This document shows positions 29,462-37,076 of a stretch of DNA of 61,195 nt, piece by piece. The translations under genes were made by a program, and so were the position numbers. Numbering within the stretch: the stretch's first letter is position 1; every line of letters begins with the position of its first letter. Source of the DNA: a virus. The notes below the pieces were generated by a model. That model had not been told where the DNA came from. It saw nothing but the letters and a program-made list of their open reading frames with translations, and did not search any database. Where the stretch lies: positions 1 through 61,195 of the IMG/VR virus record IMGVR_UViG_3300029448_000030. One strand, given 5' to 3'.

Positions 29462-29480
29462 AATTTAATTTAATTTAATT
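29462..29480 (-). repeat. AATTT tandem repeat in gene leader
   Basis: About four copies of a five-base unit lie directly upstream of the start codon at 29461 (minus strand). The same type of leader, with more copies, occurs upstream of groEL. It probably keeps the ribosome landing site unfolded, since no Shine-Dalgarno sequence is present. Confidence 0.6.
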
Positions 29481-29494
29481 GTTAATAATTGTTT

Positions 29495-30085
29495 TTATTG
29501 TAGTAACACCACATCCCCTGCGGTAGTACTTGTACTATTAAGTGATTTGTATGATAAAGGAACCGCTCCTTGACCAGCTGACACCTTTATTGTTGATTCA
29601 TCTTCATCTGACGCTAATACGCCTACTATATTTCCAGCTGTTCCTCCTACATATATAGAAACACATTCATTGTTCCAATATTTTGTAGAAATAGGAAAAT
29701 CAAGCTGTGCTGCTTGTAAAGTAACCGTAACTACACCAGCTATTGGGTTAGCCCCATCACCTCCTAAAGGAGCTAATGCCGCTGCGTTAAATATAAAGGT
29801 TTCACCCACTAAAGCTTTATTATAAGCTTTTGGTCCTACATAAGTAGCTTTAACTTGGTTAACAGCAGCATTAGGAACACTGCTATTAGTAGTTAATGTG
29901 AATATGTAATCTGTAGATTTTGCCCATGCTGTTCCACTTGAAGGAACACATATAGCTGTTTGTGAAGCTGCTAAATTCGCACTTGTATTTGCGCTTAAAT
30001 TTAAAGCAGTGTCTTCTTTTACTGTACTAGCAACAAAAGGTATTGCTTTAGTTGCGAAATCACTTTGGTTTGCTGTATAACCCAT
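29495..30085 (-). CDS. Putative capsid decoration or head fibre protein (196 aa)
   Basis: The composition is Ala/Thr/Ser/Val-rich with few charges and no cysteine-based motif except two Cys. Beta strands alternate with short turns, as in small head decoration or head-fibre proteins of marine phages. The start Met-Gly-Tyr-Thr-Ala-Asn-Gln-Ser-Asp-Phe-Ala-Thr-Lys is similar to what I recall from such proteins. It lies between the holin and small head-proximal genes. The assignment is tentative. Confidence 0.45.
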   Translation of the reverse strand: MGYTANQSDFATKAIPFVASTVKEDTALNLSANTSANLAASQTAICVPSSGTAWAKSTDYIFTLTTNSSVPNAAVNQVKATYVGPKAYNKALVGETFIFNAAALAPLGGDGANPIAGVVTVTLQAAQLDFPISTKYWNNECVSIYVGGTAGNIVGVLASDEDESTIKVSAGQGAVPLSYKSLNSTSTTAGDVVLLQ

Positions 30086-30094
30086 TTTTAATTT

Positions 30095-30553
30095 TTATTT
30101 TTTGTTAAATATATTACTTGCCTTTTCTGTCGTACGTCCGCCGAAATAGGCTAAAACGACGGCCATCATGACCTTCTCGAAAGTATCATTCCATAATTCA
30201 TTAATATGAAAAGGTATAGTTTCAACGCTGTCTAAAATACCAGCTAATGAAAATATACATATACACCATACTAATACTAATGGACGTACGTTTTTTGACA
30301 TCCATGAATCACTCATGGAGTCTGCTTGCCATCTTGATGTGATAGCTTCAATTTCTTTTGTTTGTTGTTCGTATATTATTTGTTGTAATTTTACTTTATC
30401 CTCAGCAGGAGCATCTGCTTTAGTAATAGCTTCAATAGCTTCTTTTGGTGAAGTTACGCCTTGTAATACATTTCCTAAAGTAGGATTTATTACAGAAGCA
30501 GCACCAAACAACAATTGTCCAACAGTAGTGTCTTTAAACTTCTTTTTACTCAT
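30095..30553 (-). CDS. Holin-like membrane protein (152 aa)
   Basis: Resembles the three-TM holin family used for phage or gene-transfer-agent release. It has a helical N-terminal region (1-75) and a Ser-Trp-Met-Ser-Lys-Asn-Val-Arg-Pro motif at about 83-91 just before a transmembrane helix (91-109). A second hydrophobic helix (126-139) follows, ending in Phe-Gly-Gly-Arg-Thr, then a short basic tail. The family motif is usually a Trp-x-x-Lys-x-x-Arg-Pro before TM. No endolysin is adjacent, so the partner lytic enzyme is unknown. Confidence 0.7.
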   Translation of the reverse strand: MSKKKFKDTTVGQLLFGAASVINPTLGNVLQGVTSPKEAIEAITKADAPAEDKVKLQQIIYEQQTKEIEAITSRWQADSMSDSWMSKNVRPLVLVWCICIFSLAGILDSVETIPFHINELWNDTFEKVMMAVVLAYFGGRTTEKASNIFNKK

Positions 30554-30585
30554 ATTTTATAATTACTTGATTCTCAGTGTTTTTA

Positions 30586-31983
30586 CTAATATTTAGGATT
30601 TCTTCTTCTACCACCACCTCGGCCACCTTTATATTTAAAACTAGGACCACTTTTGCTTCTTCTTTTCCCCTTTGTTCTTGCTCCTTTATATCGTGCTGGT
30701 CTAAATAAGTTTAAATCATCTACAACATCTCCAATTTTACTTATAATCCCAGGACCTTTCTTTTTCTTAGGTTTTTTATCTTCAATCATTGCTGGAGTTA
30801 CAATTTCAGTTAGATAATCTAAAGGATTTATTTCATTTCCTACATCAGTAACAATCCCATGTTCATTTAACCATGATTCATTACGGCTATCTCCATGTTT
30901 AATTCGATCATAAACTTGATTTATCTTATCATGAACTAGTTGTGAATATTCAAGTTCGTCATCTGTGGGTCCATCCCATTGGTTTGTGCGTTGAGGGTCT
31001 AGTGCTGTTCCTTGGTTAGATCCTTTAGGATAAAACACTTTATTTGGATCAAGTACTGATAAAAGGTCAGCTATATAAGATCTTCCAGTTCTTGGATCTA
31101 TTAAATTCGCATCAGTCCCTTCTGTAATACCTACATAATCATTATTGTAATTACCTCTACCACGACTCCTATTTTTGTTTAATTTATTAAAAAGTATATT
31201 AATAACATCGCCTTCAGGACCTAAATGTTGAGCTATAGCTTGATTTGCACCTGCACCTCGTTCTGACCCAATATAATTTCCAGCTTGATCATGACTCCTA
31301 TACGGATGTGCTTCATCTCCTCCTGGTAAATAAGGAGTAAAAGTATTCCAATTACCTCCTCTACTCCACTCTTTAGGATTTCTAGAATCAATCCCGCCTG
31401 TATAAAACTGACCCATGTGTTGAGGATTTTGTAATATATCTTGGAACTCTTGGAATCCATCTGGATTTTTTAAGTCTGCTGGAACACCACCATCAGCACC
31501 TCCTAATAAGGAATATAGAGTTCGTCTTCCTGATGTATTATATTGAGGAAAATTAGCTTTTTCTTCATCAGAAAGTTTAAGATATTGTTGAACATCTATA
31601 GGCACGTCTTTAGCGTAAGGAGTAGTTTCATTATCAGCCCATGTAGTTCCTTGATAATTTGAAGGATTATAACTTTTAGTACGAAATCTAATATTTGTAT
31701 TAGGATTTCTTGCTTTTCTTTTAAAATAATGGCCTGATGGTATGTCAAAATTTCCAAAACCTGATTCACCTAAATCTGAAGGTGTGTAATGTTTTGTGAG
31801 CATTTGTAATTGCTCAGGTGTTATATTGTAATCACTAGCAATAGATAGGCGCCCATCATTATAAGGATTATCAGGATTTCTTTGTTTAACCGGAGAATTG
31901 TTTATAACTCTACCATCACGATTTAATGTTCTATCACTACTTGCAGTGATGTTGTTTCTAAAAGGATTTTTGATTTTTATCAT
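30586..31983 (-). CDS. Late hypothetical protein with SPVKQ motif and basic Gly/Arg tail (465 aa)
   Basis: The N-terminus has the Ile-Lys-Asn-Pro start shared with the next gene and a Ser-Pro-Val-Lys-Gln peptide at 30-34. The middle is Asn/Gly/Asp-rich without a recognised fold. The last 60 residues are extremely basic and Gly/Arg-rich, as in nucleic-acid-binding tails. It lies among virion-type genes and is likely packaged or head-associated. Function unknown. Confidence 0.55.
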   Translation of the reverse strand: MIKIKNPFRNNITASSDRTLNRDGRVINNSPVKQRNPDNPYNDGRLSIASDYNITPEQLQMLTKHYTPSDLGESGFGNFDIPSGHYFKRKARNPNTNIRFRTKSYNPSNYQGTTWADNETTPYAKDVPIDVQQYLKLSDEEKANFPQYNTSGRRTLYSLLGGADGGVPADLKNPDGFQEFQDILQNPQHMGQFYTGGIDSRNPKEWSRGGNWNTFTPYLPGGDEAHPYRSHDQAGNYIGSERGAGANQAIAQHLGPEGDVINILFNKLNKNRSRGRGNYNNDYVGITEGTDANLIDPRTGRSYIADLLSVLDPNKVFYPKGSNQGTALDPQRTNQWDGPTDDELEYSQLVHDKINQVYDRIKHGDSRNESWLNEHGIVTDVGNEINPLDYLTEIVTPAMIEDKKPKKKKGPGIISKIGDVVDDLNLFRPARYKGARTKGKRRSKSGPSFKYKGGRGGGRRRNPKY

Positions 31984-31992
31984 AATAGTTTT

Positions 31993-33525
31993 TTAAGCAT
32001 ACATTGAAGAGTTATCTTCTTCTATATCATTTAAAATATCTTTTCCACTTAACATGTCAAATTTAACAGAACCTGGTGATTTACCTTCTCTACTTGCTAT
32101 TGTATTTAAAGCTTCTATTATAGAGTCTTCTGTAAAAACATTATTAAACGAATTAAATATGGCGTCACGTGGGTTTTCTGAATTTTTGATATATTCCTTT
32201 AATTTTTTTGAATCAAATTGCTCGCCAGGTTTCATTCCTAATGCTTTTCTATATTTGTGAAATTTAGCATATAACTCATCAGGCGCTTGCATATACTCAG
32301 GCATTGTAAAGTCACTGTGATCTATTCTAGAAACCAATGTGTTTCTAAGCGCTGGATCCATAGCTGCCGCAATGTTAGAAGCATGCATAAATTCTTCGCC
32401 TGCAACTGGACCTAAAGGATAAGCAGGGCCATGAAGATTTCCGTGCTTATCTGGTGTTTTTAAATTAACATCGTTAAAGTTTTGAAATTTAATATCATTT
32501 TCACTTATACCTGCGGCATCCCAGCTCTCATATTCGCCACCCTCACCACTTGGTAATCCAATGATTTCAGACATCTTTTTAAAATAATTTAAAGGCTCTG
32601 TATTTCTATTTCTATGAAGTTCATATGATCCCAATTGATCTCCTGGCATTCTATCTTTAAAAGTAACATTAGACTTAGCCAATGTTGTTAGCATATTATC
32701 TAAATCATAGTCTGACATTAGATTAGGTTGGTCTAGTATATTTATATCTTTAAATCTTTGAGTATTTCCATACTCATCTTTCCCATATAAGTGGTCTAAC
32801 GTGTAATCTGATCCAGCAAACTGAGCTTGTTTTTTCCATCTCTCTCTAGTTATAGGATTATTAAACCACTCAACATCTTTTATTTTAGCTTTGTTTAATA
32901 TATCGTTCCATTCTGGATTTCTTGCATCATAATTTGGAAATAAAGTTTTTAAATGCTCTGTTTTTTCTTCATTAGTCATTCCATACATAGAATTCTCTGG
33001 TTTATTTCCTCTAGCCACTAAAAAGTTTGGATCATATCCAGAAAAACTCCAGTTAGGATTTGATTTATATAAGATATTTCTAGGCATAATAGGTGGTGTA
33101 TCAGCACCTCCTCTTTCACCTAGTGGAACATCACCCTCACGATCTATTCTCATATCTCCATAATCCTTTGAAGGATAACCTTGACCTCTTACTCCTTGTG
33201 TGTTGTACTGAGTTTTTTCACCCGATATTATTTTTCCTCTATTAGGATTAAGAGCGTATTCTTTTAATTCTGCTTCAGAAGCATTTGGGTGCATTTGTTT
33301 TAATTCCGCTAATGTTGTTGCGTCAATAGTATTTTGTAATTGATCTTTTTTTGCTTGATGGTCTTTTTTAGGATCAAATTTTTCTTTACCAAATTCAAAA
33401 AAGTTTTGAATCTTATCATTAGTTAGTAATTTACTAAGTAACGAGGTTGGAAAACTAGATGGACCAGGGTTTGGGCCCATTTGTTTTAGTGGTGTGTTTA
33501 TAGGGTTTTTTATTTTAAATGCCAT
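31993..33525 (-). CDS. Late hypothetical protein with TPLKQ motif (510 aa)
   Basis: Begins Met-Ala-Phe-Lys-Ile-Lys-Asn-Pro and carries Thr-Pro-Leu-Lys-Gln at residues 11-15, a motif shared with four other late proteins. The body is charged and soluble, with many Asp/Asn/Tyr/Pro turns and no hydrophobic helix. It shares one base with the start region of the preceding HExxH gene. A virion or assembly role is inferred from the block it belongs to. Confidence 0.55.
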   Translation of the reverse strand: MAFKIKNPINTPLKQMGPNPGPSSFPTSLLSKLLTNDKIQNFFEFGKEKFDPKKDHQAKKDQLQNTIDATTLAELKQMHPNASEAELKEYALNPNRGKIISGEKTQYNTQGVRGQGYPSKDYGDMRIDREGDVPLGERGGADTPPIMPRNILYKSNPNWSFSGYDPNFLVARGNKPENSMYGMTNEEKTEHLKTLFPNYDARNPEWNDILNKAKIKDVEWFNNPITRERWKKQAQFAGSDYTLDHLYGKDEYGNTQRFKDINILDQPNLMSDYDLDNMLTTLAKSNVTFKDRMPGDQLGSYELHRNRNTEPLNYFKKMSEIIGLPSGEGGEYESWDAAGISENDIKFQNFNDVNLKTPDKHGNLHGPAYPLGPVAGEEFMHASNIAAAMDPALRNTLVSRIDHSDFTMPEYMQAPDELYAKFHKYRKALGMKPGEQFDSKKLKEYIKNSENPRDAIFNSFNNVFTEDSIIEALNTIASREGKSPGSVKFDMLSGKDILNDIEEDNSSMYA

Positions 33526-33884
33526 TATGAATTATATGCTTCTTTTTCCCATTTAAATCCTGGCCAACCCTCTATTCTCCATTTACCTTCATAGTATATC
33601 TTACCGTCTTTTCGTGGATATTTTACTCCATCAAATACTAGATAATCATCTTCATAATCTAAGCCTTTTTGACCACCAGTTTTATGAAATTCTTTTACTT
33701 GTTGATAGTGTACTTCTTCATGATTTTTAACTTCTTCTTCCTGATCTGGAGAAAGTTTATCGTTAATTAAAATGCTTCCGTTTTTAGTAGCCATACCATT
33801 CGTATTATCTTCCATGTCTATATGATAAACTGGAGTATTTAACGTACCTCTACAATAAGGTGCACCTTTCATTTTAAAAGCCAT
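33525..33884 (-). CDS. Small putative zinc-binding peptidase with HEEVH motif (119 aa)
   Basis: HEEVH at residues 55-59 has the HExxH zinc-peptidase form and lies in a predicted helix (Asn-His-Glu-Glu-Val-His-Tyr-Gln-Gln-Val). A later Trp-Glu-Lys-Glu-Ala-Tyr near residues 112-117 offers a possible third ligand, as in phage and bacterial minimal gluzincin-like domains. The N-terminus (Met-Ala-Phe-Lys-Met-Lys) matches the downstream 510-residue protein. It could process virion proteins or act in the periplasm; no signal peptide is seen. Confidence 0.55.
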   Translation of the reverse strand: MAFKMKGAPYCRGTLNTPVYHIDMEDNTNGMATKNGSILINDKLSPDQEEEVKNHEEVHYQQVKEFHKTGGQKGLDYEDDYLVFDGVKYPRKDGKIYYEGKWRIEGWPGFKWEKEAYNS

Positions 33885-33885
33885 A

Positions 33886-34086
33886 CTATATACGTTCTTC
33901 TACAACGTAACGTGCCCCGGGAAACGTATAATCGTAACCGGGGTACATCACTTTTGTATATCCTCTGTGATCAGTACCTTTTACTTTAAAATCAACTCCT
34001 TTCATAGTGATTTTATTTCCAGGTATAATGTTTTGAGGTTTATTAATATCTGGACTATTTCTTAAATAACCCTTTTGTGAAAACAT
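33886..34086 (-). CDS. Small hypothetical protein (66 aa)
   Basis: Short beta-rich product with Lys-Ile-Thr-Met-Lys-Gly-Val-Asp-Phe-Lys-Val and a Tyr/Pro/Gly-rich C-terminal half. It begins with a basic, Asn-Ser-Pro-containing N-terminus like neighbouring late proteins. No known family was recognised. Tight spacing to both neighbours (1 and 2 bases) supports a real late gene. Confidence 0.55.
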   Translation of the reverse strand: MFSQKGYLRNSPDINKPQNIIPGNKITMKGVDFKVKGTDHRGYTKVMYPGYDYTFPGARYVVEERI

Positions 34087-34088
34087 TT

Positions 34089-34499
34089 TTATTTATGTAT
34101 TCCCTTGTTGTGTCTAGAACCCCACTTTCCGTAAGACTCATTTCTACGTGACATCCAACTTTGATGACTATTTTTATGTCCTACTCGTGCTCCAATAGAT
34201 TCATCTTCTCTGTCATCATAACCTTGATTGTGGTTTTTAGCCGGTTCTTCCATACCAGCAACTTTTCCTAAATGACCTTCTGGTCCACCAGCATAAACTG
34301 GATTTTCTAAGTTCATGTCATCACTTAATACCGGATCTTTTAAATCTGCACTCATCTTAGCTGGATGATGAGTTTCATCATTCTCTAAATAATGTAGTCT
34401 TGCAGAAGCGGATAAGTCTTTATCGTGTGCCATCTTAGCATCATAATGCTCTTCTTGTCTTTTTGAAAAACGTGGATGGTTTCCTGAATATTCTCCCAT
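34089..34499 (-). CDS. Charged His-rich hypothetical protein (136 aa)
   Basis: The protein is rich in His, Asp, Glu, Lys and Arg with very few hydrophobic residues, so it is probably disordered. It contains His-Tyr-Asp-Ala and several His-x-x-His spacings that might bind metal. It follows a clear rho-independent terminator (34508-34541), suggesting its own promoter or read-through. No family recognised. Confidence 0.5.
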   Translation of the reverse strand: MGEYSGNHPRFSKRQEEHYDAKMAHDKDLSASARLHYLENDETHHPAKMSADLKDPVLSDDMNLENPVYAGGPEGHLGKVAGMEEPAKNHNQGYDDREDESIGARVGHKNSHQSWMSRRNESYGKWGSRHNKGIHK

Positions 34500-34507
34500 T
34501 TTTGTTA

Positions 34508-34541
34508 GTTTTAATAAAACCCTGCTAGAAAACTAACAGGG
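34508..34541 (-). terminator. Rho-independent terminator between 34563 and 34499 genes
   Basis: Minus-strand RNA forms CCCTGTTAG - TTTT - CTAGCAGGG (nine pairs, one G-U) directly followed by TTTTATTAA. It lies 22 bases after the stop of the 101-residue gene. The G-U pair exists only on the minus strand, supporting transcription in that direction. Confidence 0.8.
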
Positions 34542-34562
34542 AATTATGATTAATAATTTGTG

Positions 34563-34868
34563 TTACGAACCTGAAATTCCAGATATTTTCACACCTGTAC
34601 TGTTTTGTACAATTGACATAACCCCTCCTGGATTAGCTGTTACTGCTGAGATCACTTGGTTAGCCCAATCTAGACCTTTTCCAGTAACTGTAAATGTCCA
34701 ACTAGATGCACCTTCAGCACCTTCAGTTACAACGCTAAAAGTATCCGCACTACCAGTACCATTTGCTGCTCCTTGAGCAACATATATAATTTTACCGATT
34801 AGTATGTCAGAACCATTAGTTGTGCCTCCATCTATGTCTGCCGCTTTAATTTTAATGTAATTTGCCAT
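34563..34868 (-). CDS. Small hypothetical structural protein (101 aa)
   Basis: Ala/Gly/Thr/Ser/Val-rich, beta-type sequence with a central Ser-Trp-Thr-Phe-Thr-Val-Thr-Gly-Lys-Gly-Leu strand pair. The look is that of a small decoration or fibre-type protein. It is the only gene in this block bracketed by a six-base tandem repeat leader on one side and a strong terminator on the other, which suggests high or separately tuned expression. No family recognised. Confidence 0.55.
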   Translation of the reverse strand: MANYIKIKAADIDGGTTNGSDILIGKIIYVAQGAANGTGSADTFSVVTEGAEGASSWTFTVTGKGLDWANQVISAVTANPGGVMSIVQNSTGVKISGISGS

Positions 34869-34910
34869 AATGTTAATGTTAATGTTAATGTTAATGTTAA
34901 TGTTAATGTT
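34869..34910 (-). repeat. Hexanucleotide tandem repeat abutting a start codon
   Basis: The plus strand reads (TGTTAA) about seven times; on the minus strand this is (TTAACA)n placed directly before the ATG of the 101-residue gene. Such a simple repeat next to the start could vary in copy number by slippage and so tune translation or spacing. Confidence 0.8.
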
Positions 34911-34934
34911 GAGTTTTACACAGTTCTCTTACTG

Positions 34935-35081
34935 TTATTTCATACGAGCTTTTTGAGCAGCAGTAGGTCCAGAACCAGCGCCTTTTAATTTAGCGTTAGC
35001 TATAGATCCAGCTATTTTCATTGCTGAAGTTCTTGACTTACCTTCTCTCATAAGTTTATCTACTAGACTTTCAAAACTCAT
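34935..35081 (-). CDS. Small basic hypothetical protein (48 aa)
   Basis: Short reading frame starting at the ATG complementary to 35079-35081. The product has an amphipathic helix (Glu-Ser-Leu-Val-Asp-Lys-Leu-Met) followed by Ala/Lys-rich helix and a basic tail with Lys-Gly-Ala-Gly-Ser-Gly-Pro-Thr. The even spacing to neighbouring genes (3 bases downstream of the next start) supports it. Similar tiny Lys/Ala/Gly-rich proteins are common in late regions of marine phages; function unknown. Confidence 0.6.
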   Translation of the reverse strand: MSFESLVDKLMREGKSRTSAMKIAGSIANAKLKGAGSGPTAAQKARMK

Positions 35082-35084
35082 AAC

Positions 35085-35297
35085 TTATCCTTTTGCAATT
35101 GTAGTAATAGGTCCGGCCTTATACATAGAAGGAGCTTTTAAAACTTCCATTCCTTTTATACCTGAACTAGAACCTTTACCATGAGGTCTACCAACTTGGT
35201 CTAGAGGCCCATCCCATATATGAGATTCTCCAACTATACCAACTTTAGTTCCTGGTTTTAATCTTTCCATTGCTGGATCATATTTTTTATGATTCAT
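35085..35297 (-). CDS. Small hypothetical protein (70 aa)
   Basis: A Gly/Lys/Pro-rich protein with short beta strands (Gly-Thr-Lys-Val-Gly-Ile-Val-Gly-Glu) and a Lys-Gly-rich middle. It lies between the 48- and 162-residue genes with gaps of 3 and 10 bases, consistent with a co-transcribed late cluster. No family recognised. Confidence 0.55.
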   Translation of the reverse strand: MNHKKYDPAMERLKPGTKVGIVGESHIWDGPLDQVGRPHGKGSSSGIKGMEVLKAPSMYKAGPITTIAKG

Positions 35298-35307
35298 AAT
35301 TTTTGTG

Positions 35308-35796
35308 TTAAACTGGTTTATATAATTCTTCTAATTTATTTTGTGGACTTGCCGCTACTTCATTGCCACCTACTTTGTTCATTACTTCGTTTACTACTTC
35401 GTTTTTAAATTCTGATTTATCAGAAGGATCTATTTCTGATGAAAAAGTATTAACAGATTCTTTAGCATTTGATGCAACATCTTCCACCATAGGTTTACCT
35501 GCATTTATAGCGTTTTGTCTTGCTAGTCCTTTTACTTTATTTGCTGCACCACCAAAATTAAAAGGTGTTAACGTAGTTTCGTTTTGAGCGCCTTGATTCC
35601 AATGTCTTTGATTAGCTATATAAGTGGGCTGAAAACCACCGGGTGCAGTACCCATTGAAGCAGTTCTATCCATATGTCCAGCTAAAAAACTTTCTGGAGT
35701 TGCAAATTGTTGATAATTTGTATTGTTTAAAAAACTTTCATGAGGAAGCATTTTTACTGGAGGTACTTTGTACGATATTTTTCTTCTTCTTGCCAT
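35308..35796 (-). CDS. Hypothetical late protein (162 aa)
   Basis: Begins with a very basic Ala-Arg-Arg-Arg-Lys stretch, then an Asn/Gln/Thr/Phe-rich middle and an acidic-helical C-terminal half (about 100-160). There are no membrane segments. It shares one base with the start of the 191-residue gene upstream. The basic start and likely disorder are typical of small virion or DNA-associated proteins; no specific function can be stated. Confidence 0.5.
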   Translation of the reverse strand: MARRRKISYKVPPVKMLPHESFLNNTNYQQFATPESFLAGHMDRTASMGTAPGGFQPTYIANQRHWNQGAQNETTLTPFNFGGAANKVKGLARQNAINAGKPMVEDVASNAKESVNTFSSEIDPSDKSEFKNEVVNEVMNKVGGNEVAASPQNKLEELYKPV

Positions 35797-36371
35797 TATA
35801 AGATATTTTTAGGATTAATTTTATCTAAGAAATCTCCACTTGCTCTTGCTTCTTGATTGTTAGTAAAGTTTTTTAATTTCTTCTCTAATCTAGCTTTTTT
35901 AGCTAATTTACCATCAGCTTCAGCTTGTTTAATTCTTGCATCTAAAGAAGTTTTATTTCTTTTATGAAAACCAAATTTATTTCTATTTGGATCTTGTTCT
36001 TTAGATTGTGGCCCTTCATTCATATCTTCCATAAAACTATAATTTAAAGAACTACTATTAGAATTAGCTCCTGAATCTGTTGTAGAAGATGGATTCGCAT
36101 AACTACCTGAAGAAAAATTAGCATTTTGATTTGGTACTCCAGGTAAAGCAACTGATGCTCCCATGCTACGTGATCCTTGAGGCATATTGCCATGATAAGC
36201 TGAGCTTGTAGGATTTAAACTAGATTTTAATTGGTTAACGGCATCCATAGCGTTATAACCAGCATTAGCAGCTGTTAAACCTATTTGCTTTAATGGGTGA
36301 TCCATTTCTCTTTCATGTTCTTCACCAAACATTATTTTAGCAGCGTTTTTTGTTTTATTATTAAAACTCAT
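35796..36371 (-). CDS. Hypothetical late protein with HPLKQ motif (191 aa)
   Basis: Contains His-Pro-Leu-Lys-Gln at residues 25-29, shared with four other late proteins. Residues 50-120 are Ser/Asn/Gly-rich and probably disordered; residues 130-175 form a Lys/Ala/Glu helix. It lies just after the winged-helix gene. A virion-associated role is possible based on the shared motif, without direct evidence. Confidence 0.5.
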   Translation of the reverse strand: MSFNNKTKNAAKIMFGEEHEREMDHPLKQIGLTAANAGYNAMDAVNQLKSSLNPTSSAYHGNMPQGSRSMGASVALPGVPNQNANFSSGSYANPSSTTDSGANSNSSSLNYSFMEDMNEGPQSKEQDPNRNKFGFHKRNKTSLDARIKQAEADGKLAKKARLEKKLKNFTNNQEARASGDFLDKINPKNIL

Positions 36372-36372
36372 T

Positions 36373-36819
36373 TTATCTATTTTTATCTGTATTTACACTA
36401 TATATAGAAGTTCTTAAAACCTTATTACTATATGTATTTTTTCTCATTATAATATTTCTTCTTTCACTTGTTGGTATATCTTCATATCCTAACATTATTT
36501 TATAAATTTTATTTATAAGTTGTTTAGCTTTAAAAGAAATTTTATATATATTATACTTTTGAGTAGTTCTATTTCTATGTCTCCATACTACTATCCAGTC
36601 ATTTTTTATTAATTTATTCCATCTTTTTTTATTCCAACTATAACTATATGTTCCTAGTTTAAAATCTTTTATCGTGAATAAATCTATACAATCTAGGTAT
36701 ATTAATAATTCTACTTCAGCACCAGTTATATCGTTGTTTTTGGAAGCCCATCTTCGTATTATACGGTAATGTTTAAGCAGGTTAAGATCTTTTAAATCTC
36801 CTGCGTCTAGCCTTTTCAT
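36373..36819 (-). CDS. Putative winged-helix (MarR-like) DNA-binding protein (148 aa)
   Basis: Residues about 12-95 read like a winged helix: Leu-Leu-Lys-His-Tyr-Arg-Ile-Ile-Arg-Arg-Trp-Ala, Ala-Glu-Val-Glu-Leu-Leu-Ile-Tyr-Leu, then a recognition-helix-like Lys-Lys-Arg-Trp-Asn-Lys-Leu-Ile and a wing with Trp-Arg-His-Arg-Asn-Arg. The C-terminal part is basic and helical with Ile-Pro-Thr-Ser-Glu-Arg-Arg-Asn. It overlaps groES by 4 bases. It may regulate late transcription or bind virion DNA; direct evidence is lacking. Confidence 0.55.
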   Translation of the reverse strand: MKRLDAGDLKDLNLLKHYRIIRRWASKNNDITGAEVELLIYLDCIDLFTIKDFKLGTYSYSWNKKRWNKLIKNDWIVVWRHRNRTTQKYNIYKISFKAKQLINKIYKIMLGYEDIPTSERRNIIMRKNTYSNKVLRTSIYSVNTDKNR

Positions 36820-37076
36820 AAAACAACGACCACATCTTGTGATTTTATAACATGGTAAGTATTATCTTCTACCTCAATTTTATGTCCAGCGTGACGATCA
36901 AAATAAATAACATCATTTTTGTTTAATCCATTTATCTCATCACCTACAGATAAAACCTTAGCTTTTGTATACCTAATGTCTTCTTTATGTTTTTCAGCAA
37001 GTAACAAACCACCTTTAGTTTTCGTAGTTCCTTGTTTAGCTTTTTCTATTATTAAATTTCTACCTATTGCTTTCAT
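36816..37076 (-). CDS. groES: GroES co-chaperonin (86 aa)
   Basis: Phage-encoded co-chaperonin that caps GroEL. The start chosen is the ATG at 37076 rather than the preceding TTG. The mobile loop is visible as Lys-Thr-Lys-Gly-Gly-Leu-Leu-Leu (about 19-26), followed by Ala-Lys-Val-Leu-Ser-Val-Gly-Asp-Glu and the closing Ser-Gln-Asp-Val-Val-Val-Val-Leu. Length (86) is close to the usual 95. The start overlaps the groEL stop by 17 bases, so the order is groEL then groES, the reverse of most bacterial operons. Expected to act in the cytoplasm on capsid or tail proteins. Confidence 0.88.
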   Translation of the reverse strand: MKAIGRNLIIEKAKQGTTKTKGGLLLAEKHKEDIRYTKAKVLSVGDEINGLNKNDVIYFDRHAGHKIEVEDNTYHVIKSQDVVVVL

